Source: SKLM01 sp964450435
GTDB taxonomy: Bacteria; Chloroflexota; Anaerolineae; B4-G1
DNA: 64,000 bases
NCBI GenBank assembly: GCA_964450435.1
Contig: CAYVCX010000005.1
Location: 1-64,000 of the forward strand
Reading direction: 5' to 3'
A program made the position numbers and the translations under genes. The notes below the pieces were generated by a model. The model did no database searches. It was not told the DNA's origin and saw only the letters and a program-made list of their open reading frames with translations. Shown piece by piece: positions 54,673 to 63,946 of the stretch (position 1 is the first letter of the stretch; each line of letters opens with the position of its first letter).

Positions 54673-54699
54673 CTGTTGGGAGCGGCGGAACGCGTAATA

Positions 54700-54735
54700 G
54701 AAAGCCCGGAGCAGAATGCAGCCGGGCTTTCTTGC
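54700..54735 (+). terminator. Terminator after tRNA-Glu
   Basis: GAAAGCCCGG (54700-54709) pairs with CCGGGCTTTC (54722-54731) in a perfect ten-base stem with a 12-base loop. The A/T end of the stem supplies a short T-run (TTTCTT) on the plus strand. Confidence 0.7.
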
Positions 54736-55441
54736 TGTCTCGGGCCCCTGTCATGCTGCGGCCTCCCCAGGGCGCGCCGCTGTCGACGCGGGCTAGCGAT
54801 CCGCCGCACAATCTCGCCAAGACGACGCCACTCAGGCTCGCTGCCCGCGATGAACCTACTCAGCCTGCCGCTCATAGGGGTCTGTGACCCCGACAGCCCC
54901 CCCTCACCCACGCCCAAGGCTGCCGCATCATCGACGCACATCGCGGACCCACTGCGCGCTATGGCCTGGACCACGCTCCGCTCAAGCCGCGCAGAGGGGC
55001 GGTCTCGTGACTTCGGAGCCAGCCAGGGCGACCGGCACTTCGTTGCATGTGCCGCAACGCAAGGTGGTGCTGGTGGGTTCCTTCCGTCCGTCCCCGGAGC
55101 GCAACACCCAACTGCTCGTCACCTGGGGCGGCATCAAGCCCCCAGTCTGCACGGTAGGTCTTGCTCTACACGAAGACAGGGTCTGCTCACTCGCCGGGCG
55201 CCACTGCTGCCCAGGTCCTCCCACCGGGGCAGCGGGTCGGGGACCCGCTGCGAGCCTTACTGAGAACAAGGCCCTGCGACCGCCGCTGACAGCAACGAAG
55301 CTCCTCACCTCGCAGCGGAGAGAGAGCCGAGATTCCGATGCCCCCCTATCCACACAACGGTGTGCCGCCCCCGACGTGGGTCGCAGACCCGCTGGTAACC
55401 ATGGCGGAGGCGACCAGTTCCAACCCGCACGCGTCGCCGCC
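54736..55441. other. Intergenic region, nothing recognised
   Basis: About 700 bases without a supported gene. Frames on both strands are short, overlap each other and show no known motif. No structured RNA family was recognised. Confidence 0.4.
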
Positions 55442-55470
55442 TTGCGGGCAAACAAATGTTCTAGTAGAAT
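55442..55470 (+). promoter_or_regulatory. Promoter of radA
   Basis: TTGCGG (55442-55447) and TAGAAT (55465-55470) are 17 bases apart. The start codon of radA lies about 38 bases downstream, with GAGGAGAGG as ribosome site. Confidence 0.6.
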
Positions 55471-55507
55471 AGCCTCATCAGGCGCTCAATTCGATTGAGG
55501 AGAGGCA

Positions 55508-56875
55508 ATGGCCAAGACACGAACCCAATGGATCTGCCAGAGCTGTGGCCGTACGACCCCGCGCCACATGGGCCGCTGCCCTGGCTGCGGCGAGTGGAAC
55601 ACGATGGTCGAGACAGTGGAAGAGCCCAACAGCACCGCGGCCAAGCGCTCGTCCCTCTCCGCCAGCAAGCCGCAGCGCCTGGCGGACATAGACACCCAGG
55701 GGCTTCAGCGGTTCCCGGTGCCCATGGACGAGCTGGCCCGCGTGCTGGGCGGCGGCGTAGTCCCCGGCTCCCTCACCCTCGTCGGCGGTGACCCGGGCAT
55801 CGGCAAGTCGACGCTCCTCCTCCAGGTCGGCGCGCTGATGGCACAGACGACGGGCCATCCCGTCCTGTACGTCTCCGGCGAGGAGTCCGCCCGGCAGATC
55901 CGCATGCGTGCCGACCGCCTCGAGATCGGGAGCGAGAATCTCTTCGTCGTCACGGAGACGGAGCTGGAGGCGATCCTCCACCACGCGGGCGAGATCCAGC
56001 CCTGGGTGATGATCATCGACTCGATTCAGACGGTGACGTGCGAGGAGCTCTCGTCAGCCGCCGGCTCGATTAGCCAGGTCCGCCGTGCCGCCTCGCGCTT
56101 CCAGGGATGGGCGAAGGGGAGCGGAGTAGCCGTCTTCCTGGTGGGGCACGTCACGAAGACCGGCGCCATCGCCGGCCCGAAGGCTCTGGAGCATATCGTC
56201 GACACGGTGCTGTATCTGGAGGGCGAGCGCTTCCACGCCTACCGTCTGCTCCGCTCGGTCAAGAACCGCTTCGGGGCTACTTCGGAGGTGGGCGTATTCG
56301 AGATGCGCGAAAAGGGGCTAATCGAGGTGGCCAACCCCTCGGAGATGTTCCTCGCCGAGCGCATGGTGAACGCCCCGGGGTCGGCCATCGCAGTGACTAT
56401 GGAAGGGACGCGCCCGCTTCTCGTGGAGATCCAGGCCCTGGCCAGCCGCTCGACCTTCGGCCACCCGCGGCGGACGGCCAACGGCGTCGACTACAACCGC
56501 CTGCTGCTCATCTCCGCCGTGCTGACCCGCCGGGCGGGCCTGCGCCTCTTCGAGCAGGATGTCTTCGCCAGCGTGGTGGGCGGCCTCCAGGTGCAGGAGC
56601 CAGCCGCCGACCTGGCCGTGGCGGTGGCCATCGCCTCCAGCGTCCGCGACCGGCCCGTGGTGGCGGATCTGACGGTGATCGGCGAGGTGGGCCTCTCGGG
56701 CGAGGTGCGCACGGTGGGTCACACTCCCTCGCGTCTGAACGAGGCGGCACGGTTGGGATTCAAGCGCTGCCTCCTGCCCCGCTCACCGCGGCCAAGCGAC
56801 GAACGGCCCTCCGACAGCATCGAGACCATCCCGGTGCGCTCCCTGGCCGAGGCGGTGGAGAAAGCCCTCGTATAG
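55508..56875 (+). CDS. radA: DNA repair protein RadA (Sms)
   Basis: This 455-residue protein drives branch migration in recombination. It has an N-terminal C4 zinc finger (Cys10, Cys13, Cys24, Cys27), a RecA-like ATPase with GGDPGIGKST (93-102), the RadA-specific LRSVKNRFGATSEVGVF motif, and a C-terminal Lon-protease-like domain (ADLAVAVAIASSVRDRPV). GAGGAGAGG precedes the ATG. It is followed by the DUF4332 gene, which has its own TATAAT box at 56896-56901. Confidence 0.96.
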   Translation: MAKTRTQWICQSCGRTTPRHMGRCPGCGEWNTMVETVEEPNSTAAKRSSLSASKPQRLADIDTQGLQRFPVPMDELARVLGGGVVPGSLTLVGGDPGIGKSTLLLQVGALMAQTTGHPVLYVSGEESARQIRMRADRLEIGSENLFVVTETELEAILHHAGEIQPWVMIIDSIQTVTCEELSSAAGSISQVRRAASRFQGWAKGSGVAVFLVGHVTKTGAIAGPKALEHIVDTVLYLEGERFHAYRLLRSVKNRFGATSEVGVFEMREKGLIEVANPSEMFLAERMVNAPGSAIAVTMEGTRPLLVEIQALASRSTFGHPRRTANGVDYNRLLLISAVLTRRAGLRLFEQDVFASVVGGLQVQEPAADLAVAVAIASSVRDRPVVADLTVIGEVGLSGEVRTVGHTPSRLNEAARLGFKRCLLPRSPRPSDERPSDSIETIPVRSLAEAVEKALV

Positions 56876-56955
56876 CACGGTCCGGCGAGACGTGCTATAA
56901 TCTAGGGGAATTCTGGCTGGCAGCCTGAAGCTCCCAAGCAACCGAGGAGGATGGT

Positions 56956-57360
56956 ATGGCGAAACCAAGCACTGTCGAAGGCATTGGCGACATACAGGCC
57001 CAGAAGCTCATCGACGCCGGTATCCAAACCACCGACGAGCTCCTGGAGCGAGGCAAGACGCCTGAGGGTCGCGAGGCGATTGTGGAGGCAACGGGGATCA
57101 GCAGAAAGCTGATCCTCAACTGGGTCAACCGTGTCGATCTGTTTCGAATCAAGGGAATTGGCGAGGAGTACTCAGATCTCCTCGAGGTGGCCGGAGTCGA
57201 CACGGTGCCGGAGCTCGCCCAGCGAAACCCGGAGAATCTGTATCAGACTATACAGAAGATCAACGCGGAGAAGAAGCTGGTCCGTCGGCTGCCGAGCCAG
57301 GCACAGGTCAACGACTGGATCGCGCAAGCGCAGGAGCTACCGCGCGTCATCGAATACTAG
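56956..57360 (+). CDS. DUF4332 helix-hairpin-helix protein
   Basis: This 134-residue protein is built of two helix-hairpin-helix pairs of the DUF4332 type: VEGIGDIQAQKLIDAGIQTT and FRIKGIGEEYSDLLEVAGVD, each followed by a LLERG- or ELAQR-type helix. Such repeats resemble the DNA-binding end of DNA polymerases and ligases; a DNA-related role is inferred. It ends with a helical tail. GAGGAGG lies before the ATG and a TATAAT box lies about 55 bases upstream. Confidence 0.85.
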   Translation: MAKPSTVEGIGDIQAQKLIDAGIQTTDELLERGKTPEGREAIVEATGISRKLILNWVNRVDLFRIKGIGEEYSDLLEVAGVDTVPELAQRNPENLYQTIQKINAEKKLVRRLPSQAQVNDWIAQAQELPRVIEY

Positions 57361-57418
57361 ACGGGGGTCAATGCTGCCAGCCAGACCCTCTACGGTCCTC
57401 GACTGAGCCACTACGTCT

Positions 57419-59713
57419 ATGGGAAGGAAGCGAAAGAAGAAAGGACTGCGGGGCCGCCTGCCCGATATCAGCGGGAAGCTCGAGTTCGACCTCGACCGCT
57501 GGCTTGATATCCTGGGCTACGGCCTGCTGGTCGTATCTGCCCTGACGTTGCTGAGCTTCCCCTCGGCCAGTCACGGGGTCATCCCGGCCTGGTGGCTGGG
57601 GGTGCTCCGGCAGGGCTTCGGCTGGGGGGCCTTCCTCATCCCACTGATCCTGGGGGCAGCGGGTATCTGGCTTATCCTGCGCCGCTTCGGGGACAAACTC
57701 CCCCTGGTGACTCCCCGCCAAGTGGTGGGAGCGTTGGCCGGCTATGTGGCCCTGCTGGTCACGCTTCATATGGTCGCGTCGCTCTTCCTGCTTCAGGGCG
57801 ATCTGCTGGCCATTGGTCAAGCGGGCCTCGGGGGCGGACGCCTGGGTGCCGCCCTGGCCATCCCCCTGCTGCGCGGGCTGGGCAGCGGAGTGGTGGTGGT
57901 CCTCGTCGTCGGATGGTTCATCATCCTGGCGGTCACGTTGGAGGTCACCCTGGAGGACGCAATCCGGACGGTCGGGGCGCTCAAGGGCCTCCTGCGGGGC
58001 GGGCCCGCGGCAGTGGTACCCACCCTGGGGGAAGACGCCGCCGAGCCACTGGACAAACCAGACGATGACGACAGGCCGGAGAGTAAGCCAAAGAAGCCCG
58101 GCCGGTCGACCTCGAAGCCCCAGGCCCCCGTAATCGCCACGGCGTCCAGCTCCAACGGAGATTTCCACCCCCACGTCATCGGGAGCGACAGGGAGCACGA
58201 GCTTCCCCCGTGGGACCAGATCCTCGAGCCCGGGAACGACCACGACGTCAGCGCCGCGATTCTCCGCGAGCAGGCCCGCATCATCGAGGAGACGATGAAG
58301 AGCCTGGGAGCGCCGGTGCGCGTGCGGGAGATCAATCACGGACCTGTGGTGACCCAGTTCGGCATCGAGCCGCTGGTGCTCGACGTGGGGGGCAAGCGCC
58401 GTCGGGTGAAGGTGAGCCGCATCACCTCCCGGGCCGACGACCTTGCCCTGGCGTTGGAGGCGAAGACGGTGCGCTTCGAGACGCCCATCCCCGGCAAACG
58501 GCTCATTGGTCTCGAGGTCCCCAACCCACAGTCGGCCCTGGTCGCCATGCGGGACGTGGTGGGAACCGGAGCGTTCGCCAGGATGGACTCGTGCCTGCGC
58601 CTCTGCCTGGGACAGAACGTCTCGGGAGAGCCGGTAGTGGCCGACCTGGCGCGGATGCCCCACCTGCTCATCGCCGGCGCCACGGGCTCCGGGAAATCCG
58701 TGTGTCTGAACTCGATCATCGCCGCGCTCCTGCTGCAGAACACGCCGGATCAACTCCGCTTCCTGATGATCGATCCCAAGCGCGTGGAGCTGACCGGATA
58801 CAACGGCATTCCTCACCTGCTCTCTGAGGTCGTGGTCGACATGGACCGGGTGACGACAGTGCTGAACTGGATCATGGCAGAGATGGACGGGCGCTACCGC
58901 CACTTCTCCCAGACCCGAGCCACGGACATCCGGGACTACAACGAACGCGTAGCGCCCGAGCTCGGCAGGAAGCCGCTGCCCTTCATCGTGGTCATCGTCG
59001 ACGAGCTGGCGGACCTGATGATGGTGGCCCCCCACCAGGTGGAGCGCTCGATCTGCCGCATCGCCCAGATGGCCCGCGCGACGGGGATCCACATGGTGAT
59101 CGCCACCCAGCGTCCCAGCGTCGACGTGGTCACCGGGTTGATCAAGGCGAACTTTCCCGCCCGCATCGCCTTCAACGTGGCCTCGAGCGTCGACTCCCGC
59201 GTCATCCTCGACGTGGCCGGGGCCGAACAACTCCTCAGCCGAGGCGATATGCTCTTCCTGCCGCCCGACGGACCGACGCCGATGCGCCTCCAGGGCACAT
59301 ACGTCTCCGACGAAGAGTTGCGCCGCCTGGTCCGCTACTGGAAGAACGAGGCGAAGCCAGCAGCCGCAGAGCCCGGGAAGGTGGTCCAGAAGCCCCTCTG
59401 GGACGATATGATCGCAGAGAAACCGCCGGTCGAGTACGAGGATGAGCTGCTGCCCGACGTGATCGACCTGCTGTTGGAGGAGAACCGGGCGTCTATCTCC
59501 CTGATGCAGCGTCGGCTGCGCATCGGCTACACGCGCGCCGCCCGCATTATGGACATCCTGGAGAGGAACGACGTCGTGGGGCCGCAGCCCTCGGGGGGGA
59601 GGGCGCGCGATGTGTTTCCGGGGGCGGCGAGAGCGCTCCTGAATCCGAACGGGCAGCCCGCTGCCGAAGACGACGACGAAGACGAGAGCAAGGATGACGA
59701 GGGTGAGGTGTAG
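57419..59713 (+). CDS. ftsK: DNA translocase FtsK/SpoIIIE
   Basis: This 764-residue protein moves chromosomal DNA at the division site. Four hydrophobic helices (about 25-185) anchor it. A charged linker leads to the motor, which has ELPPWDQILEPG at its alpha-domain start, Walker A LIAGATGSGKSVCLN (about 416-430) and Walker B PFIVVIVDELADLM. The C-terminal gamma winged helix (ISLMQRRLRIGYTRAARIMD) recognises polar DNA sequences. It ends in an acidic tail. No ribosome site is obvious before the ATG. Confidence 0.95.
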   Translation: MGRKRKKKGLRGRLPDISGKLEFDLDRWLDILGYGLLVVSALTLLSFPSASHGVIPAWWLGVLRQGFGWGAFLIPLILGAAGIWLILRRFGDKLPLVTPRQVVGALAGYVALLVTLHMVASLFLLQGDLLAIGQAGLGGGRLGAALAIPLLRGLGSGVVVVLVVGWFIILAVTLEVTLEDAIRTVGALKGLLRGGPAAVVPTLGEDAAEPLDKPDDDDRPESKPKKPGRSTSKPQAPVIATASSSNGDFHPHVIGSDREHELPPWDQILEPGNDHDVSAAILREQARIIEETMKSLGAPVRVREINHGPVVTQFGIEPLVLDVGGKRRRVKVSRITSRADDLALALEAKTVRFETPIPGKRLIGLEVPNPQSALVAMRDVVGTGAFARMDSCLRLCLGQNVSGEPVVADLARMPHLLIAGATGSGKSVCLNSIIAALLLQNTPDQLRFLMIDPKRVELTGYNGIPHLLSEVVVDMDRVTTVLNWIMAEMDGRYRHFSQTRATDIRDYNERVAPELGRKPLPFIVVIVDELADLMMVAPHQVERSICRIAQMARATGIHMVIATQRPSVDVVTGLIKANFPARIAFNVASSVDSRVILDVAGAEQLLSRGDMLFLPPDGPTPMRLQGTYVSDEELRRLVRYWKNEAKPAAAEPGKVVQKPLWDDMIAEKPPVEYEDELLPDVIDLLLEENRASISLMQRRLRIGYTRAARIMDILERNDVVGPQPSGGRARDVFPGAARALLNPNGQPAAEDDDEDESKDDEGEV

Positions 59714-59878
59714 TCCGCGAGGGAAACATCGATGACCTCCGAGGGGTCTACGTTGGCTGGTGCCAGATGCTCGTCCCGTGGCCCCGTCTTGCGCGAGCCG
59801 ATATTCTCCGGCATTCCAGAGCAGACTCCAGGGCGAGGGGGACGGCGCTTTGACCTGGTTTGCGTGGGTGAGCGACTG

Positions 59879-61696
59879 ATGGCAGAACAGCGGATGCTCA
59901 ACCGTCGGGCGTTTCTGCAACGGGCGCTCGCCTTAGGTCTGCACCCGCTCGTAGCGGCTTGCAGCCGGGCAGCACTCCCCCTCGATGAGGCCACTCCTTC
60001 TCCCATCGGCGCGTCTCCCACGCCCAGGCCTTCGCCCGCGGCCGAGTCCTCCGCGAAGTCCTCTCGTATGCCGACAGCCCAGCCCTCTCCCTCTCCTTGG
60101 CCTGTCGGCGCGAGGAGAGGTCCAGTAATGGGACACCGGGGGATGGTGGCGACCTCTCAGCCCCTGGCGGTCCGGGCCGGTCTTCAGACGTTGATGGATG
60201 GCGGGAACGCCGTGGATGCCGCTGTGACGGCGGCAGCCGTTCTCAACGTGGTCGAACCTATGTCGACCGGCATTGGAGGCGACTGCTTTGCCCTGCTCTA
60301 CCATGGAGACACAGGTGAGATCACGGCTCTCAACGGGAGCGGACGAGCACCGCAGGCCCTGGGGCTCGACGTGTTCCGGGAGCGGGGGCTGGACCACGTG
60401 CCCACCGCGGGAATGCTGCCCGTTACGGTGCCGGGGGCCGTCGACGGTTGGGCGTCCTTGCTCGGCGCGCATGGGACCCTCTCCCTGGGCCAGGCCCTGG
60501 CCCCGGCCATCTACTACGCCGAGCAGGGCTTCGCCGTGACCAGGATCATCGCCCGGTCCTGGGCGGCCCTCGCCCCCAAGCTGCGGGCGACGCCCGATGC
60601 CGCCAGGCACTACCTGGTTGACGGGGAGCGAGCCCCGCGGCAAGGCGAGGTCTTTCGGCTGCCCGCGCTGGCCAGGTCGCTGCGTCAGATCGCCGAGGAG
60701 GGGCGGGATGCCTTCTACGAGGGAGAGATCGCAGAGGCCATCGTCGATTTCTCGACGCGGAACGAGGGGTTCCTCTCCCGGTCAGACCTCGAACGCCACA
60801 CGTCCCCGTGGGTGGACCCCATCTACACCGACTACCGCGGCTACCGCGTGTATGAGTGTCCACCCAACACCCAGGGACTGGCGGCCCTCCTCGCCCTCAA
60901 CGTGCTCAAGGGATTCGCCGTGCGCGAACTGGACATGGTCTCGGCGGCGCGGCTTCATCTCCTCATCGAGTCTATGAAACTGGGGTTTGCCGACGCCTTC
61001 GAATACGTGGCTGACGAGGACTACGTCGATATCCCCATCGACCAGCTCCTCTCGGAGCGGTACGCCGCGGAACGTCGCGCAATGATTCAGCCCGACCGGG
61101 CGGTGCGCCACGTGCCGCCGGGTCAGCCGATGGGACAGGACACGGTCTACCTCACGGTCGTGGACGGGGAGGGCAACGCCTGCTCATTCATAAACAGCCT
61201 GTACCACGGTTTTGGCTCCGGAATGGTGGCAGGGGACACGGGTATCTGCCTGCAGAACCGGGGTGCCTGCTTCGTCCTGGATCCAGAGCACAGAAACTGC
61301 CTGGCGCCGGGGAAGCGTCCCTACCACACCATCATACCCTCGCTGATCACCCGTGACGGCGCGCTGAAGGCGTCCTACGGCGTTATGGGCGGGTTCATGC
61401 AGCCGCAAGGACACCTGCAGGTGGTCTCGAACCTCCTCGATCACGGCCTTGGCGCTCAGGAGTTGATGGATGCCCCGCGCTTCCGGGTCTCCCGGAATCT
61501 CGGCGAGGTGCTTGTCGAGCGCGGCATCCCTCCGGATGTCGTAAGCAAACTGCGGGATATGGGCCATCAGGTCGCCGCGCCTAGGGAGATCTCCGGCGAG
61601 TTTGGGGGCGGGCAGATCATCCTGGTTGACGAGGAGAGCGGAGCGTACGTCGGGGGCTCGGATCCCAGGAAGGACGGCTGCGCGCTGGGTTTCTAG
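59879..61696 (+). CDS. ggt: Gamma-glutamyltransferase, twin-arginine lipoprotein
   Basis: This roughly 605-residue Ntn-hydrolase cleaves gamma-glutamyl bonds such as those in glutathione. The signal has NRRAFLQRALALG and a lipobox (LVAAC, Cys28), which suggests Tat export and lipid anchoring. A Ser/Pro/Thr linker (about 38-75) leads to the enzyme: DGGNAVDAAVTAAAVLNVVE, and the self-cleavage nucleophile Thr422 in GQDTVYLTVVDGEGNACSF. The family usually has a second Thr and a GSR-type loop there; the variant here suggests a Chloroflexota or acylase-like subgroup. The start is uncertain by a few codons. Confidence 0.88.
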   Translation: MAEQRMLNRRAFLQRALALGLHPLVAACSRAALPLDEATPSPIGASPTPRPSPAAESSAKSSRMPTAQPSPSPWPVGARRGPVMGHRGMVATSQPLAVRAGLQTLMDGGNAVDAAVTAAAVLNVVEPMSTGIGGDCFALLYHGDTGEITALNGSGRAPQALGLDVFRERGLDHVPTAGMLPVTVPGAVDGWASLLGAHGTLSLGQALAPAIYYAEQGFAVTRIIARSWAALAPKLRATPDAARHYLVDGERAPRQGEVFRLPALARSLRQIAEEGRDAFYEGEIAEAIVDFSTRNEGFLSRSDLERHTSPWVDPIYTDYRGYRVYECPPNTQGLAALLALNVLKGFAVRELDMVSAARLHLLIESMKLGFADAFEYVADEDYVDIPIDQLLSERYAAERRAMIQPDRAVRHVPPGQPMGQDTVYLTVVDGEGNACSFINSLYHGFGSGMVAGDTGICLQNRGACFVLDPEHRNCLAPGKRPYHTIIPSLITRDGALKASYGVMGGFMQPQGHLQVVSNLLDHGLGAQELMDAPRFRVSRNLGEVLVERGIPPDVVSKLRDMGHQVAAPREISGEFGGGQIILVDEESGAYVGGSDPRKDGCALGF

Positions 61697-62258
61697 GTCG
61701 GAGTCGGACCGCCGTCACGGAGCGCTGAGCCCGCCGATTCGGCGAAAGCGACACACTATTCAGCAAACTGGAGTTGGTTCTCAGGAGACGCACACGGCGC
61801 AGCCTGCCTGCGCGGAGGGGGTCATAGCCCCTCTCCAGACGGATCCTTGACCATTCGCCACGCCCCCTCAGCCTGGTCGCACGCCCTCTTACAGCCCACT
61901 GCGGGTGCCAAGAGTTGTTCGTGAATTCACCGCCGCTCGCAAGAGACAACGGCCGCGAACCTGTCTCTCCGACTCCGGAGGTGCCCGACCTCCCATTGTC
62001 GCGCTGTTCGTTGACCCGACTCATCTCGCTGCCGCCGGGAAGCGCCGGTCAGGAGGCGCCAGGGCATCTCAATGCTCGAACCCGACGCTCACCGGACCGG
62101 CGCCGAGAGTGCGGAAAAACACCGTGAACGAGCGATCGCAAAGGGCTGACGCTCCACCCCTGGCGCAATATGAGCCTCACATAGGGACGGCATAGCAGCA
62201 ATACCCTGTCCCACCGATTGAGCTGATCGCGACTCGTTCAACACGCTCGCGCCCGCGG
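61697..62258. other. Intergenic region, nothing recognised
   Basis: About 560 bases between ggt and the redoxin promoter. No supported gene, repeat or RNA motif was seen. Confidence 0.4.
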
Positions 62259-62287
62259 TTGACAAGCTCAACTCAACGTGTTACAGT
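62259..62287 (+). promoter_or_regulatory. Promoter of the redoxin selenoprotein gene
   Basis: A perfect TTGACA (62259-62264) and TACAGT (62282-62287) are 17 bases apart. A strong GGAGGAGG ribosome site (62300-62307) and the ATG (62315) follow. The intact expression signals argue against a dead gene. Confidence 0.75.
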
Positions 62288-62314
62288 CTCGCATCCGCAG
62301 GAGGAGGGGTGTCG

Positions 62315-63037
62315 ATGAAAGGGCAAGAATCAGAACAGAGGTCGTCGACGGCCCTCTGGGTCGTCATCGGCCTGGCGGTCCTCGCCACCGCCGTGCTGCT
62401 GTTCATGCGGCTGTTCCTGACGGCCGACCCAGCGCCAACGCCGCCGCCCCGGACATCGACCGCGGCATCCCCGACACCTACGCCGACGCCGGAACCCAGC
62501 CCATCCGCGTCCTCAGTCGTCTCGGGGGAGGCACAGCCGGCCACCTCGCCCCTGCCCGAGTCGCCCCTGCTCACACCAGATCCTGGGCCGGAGATACCGA
62601 CGGTCGCACCACACTTCGTCCTGGAGCGTGCCGGCGGCGGGACCTTCACGCTGGCACGTGAGTTGGAGGAAGGACCCGTCGTTCTGGTCTTCTTCGAACG
62701 CTGCGGGTGAGGGCCGGACTACACGCAGCTGGTCCAGTTGCGCAACGAGTACCAGGCCTTTCGGGACGCCGGGGCGGAGCTCGTCGCGGTGGCCGTCGCC
62801 CCCGCCTCTTATGTCGACGCCAACATACGCCGAGTCCTCGAACCGTCCTACCCCATGTTGGGTGATCCGGACCACGAGGTGGCTGAGGCCTTCAACGTCT
62901 ACGACCTCCTCGGGAACGGGCTCGCCGCGCCGTCGGTCTTCATAATCGACACCGACGGGGCCATCGTGTGGAGCTACGTGGGCGAGAGCTCCCGCGACCG
63001 ACCCACGACGCGCACCATCCTCGAACACGTCCCGTAA
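62315..63037 (+). CDS. Membrane-anchored redoxin, probable selenoprotein (Sec132)
   Basis: Read through the TGA at 62708-62710, the frame gives a 240-residue peroxiredoxin/thioredoxin-fold protein. It has an N-terminal membrane helix (ALWVVIGLAVLATAVLLFM), a Pro/Thr/Ser linker (about 38-95) and an AhpC/TSA-like domain (VVLVFFERCG-U-GPDYTQL, then LVAVAVAPASYVDANIRRVL and PSVFIIDTDGAIVWSYVGES). The TGA falls where relatives with FFRGDWCPYC-type motifs have the catalytic Cys. A SECIS-like hairpin follows. Cys130 two residues before Sec could be the resolving partner. A nonsense mutation is the alternative; selA/selB/selC are not in the window. Confidence 0.82.
62724..62742 (+). promoter_or_regulatory. 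Candidate bacterial SECIS hairpin
   Basis: Starting 13 bases after the TGA, CGCAGCU (62724-62730) pairs with AGUUGCG (62736-62742) with one G-U, closing a GGUCC loop (62731-62735). The apical GGUC and its distance of about 20 bases from the UGA resemble the SelB-binding loop of E. coli fdhF. The bulged U of the E. coli element is not evident. Confidence 0.7.
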
Positions 63038-63149
63038 GGAAGCCTGATCTCGACCTTCCTGGCTTCCACAGCCTTATTAGCCGCCTTGACGGCCGATCCA
63101 TCCCTTCTCTCCATCAGGGGTGGCGTTCTTCAGCTCCCTTGCAGCACTA

Positions 63150-63946
63150 CTACACGAACACCGCATAGGGTGGCTCCACTGGCCCGTCGGGCCTCGTCCC
63201 CACCACCATGATCTCAATCTCGTCCAGGTCCACAGGCCGCCGGCCCCAACTGCCGGCGGTACCGGCCCAGATGTCCGTCACCTCGATCCCTGCCTGCCCG
63301 AAGGGGAGAACCAGCTCCGTGGGCACGAAGCCCCGTTCCCGCAGGACCCGCGGGCTTTCTGCCCCGGGCACGACGCATTCCGACCGCTCCGTCAGCGCCA
63401 AGGGATCAAACAACCCGTCTTCCACACTCGCCTGGGTATACCTGCGGGCGAGGGCAAAGCTGTTTAGCACCGTGAACACGCAGCCGGCACCGGGTTCATC
63501 GCCCGCGCCGCATTCTCGATGATCGACTGCGGCTGACCAATGGGATCGTCGCCGCTTCCCAGCAGCCCGCAGGCGCCCTCGCAGAGGCTGATGACGGCGT
63601 CGAACGCATCGAAAAGGGATAACCCCTGCGCATCCGACTCGATCCGGTGTACGTCGACCCCCTCGCCCTCCGCCCGTCGCCTGGTCACGGCCAGCATGCC
63701 CCCCGACACATCGACACCCGTCACACGATACCCCCGCCGCGCGAGCTCGACCGCATGCCGCCCCGTGCCACACCCTACATCCAGGACCGCCATGCCGCGC
63801 TCCAGCCGCAATACGTCGATAAGGAATCCAACCTCCTCCAGCGTGCTCTTCGTGAACACGTTCTCATCGTACGCAGGAGCCTCCTGGTCGAAGAACTCGG
63901 CCCGTTCCGTTCTCTTCTTGTCTGTCAGGGGCACACTCCTATGCAC
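63150..63946 (-). pseudogene. SAM-dependent methyltransferase, frameshifted
   Basis: The N-terminal frame (63464-63946) has a class I methyltransferase core: AVLDVGCGTGRHAVELARRG (SAM-binding motif I), YRVTGVDVSGGMLAV and AFDAVISLCEGACG. At about 63485 the frame shifts by one base after ENAARAMN. The other frame continues PGAGCVFTVLNSFALARRY, then GFVPTELVLPFGQAG and VDLDEIEIMVVGTRP, to the stop at 63150. Joined, they make a normal-length enzyme of about 265 residues. A one-base deletion or a sequencing error explains it. The exact start is uncertain. Confidence 0.78.
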
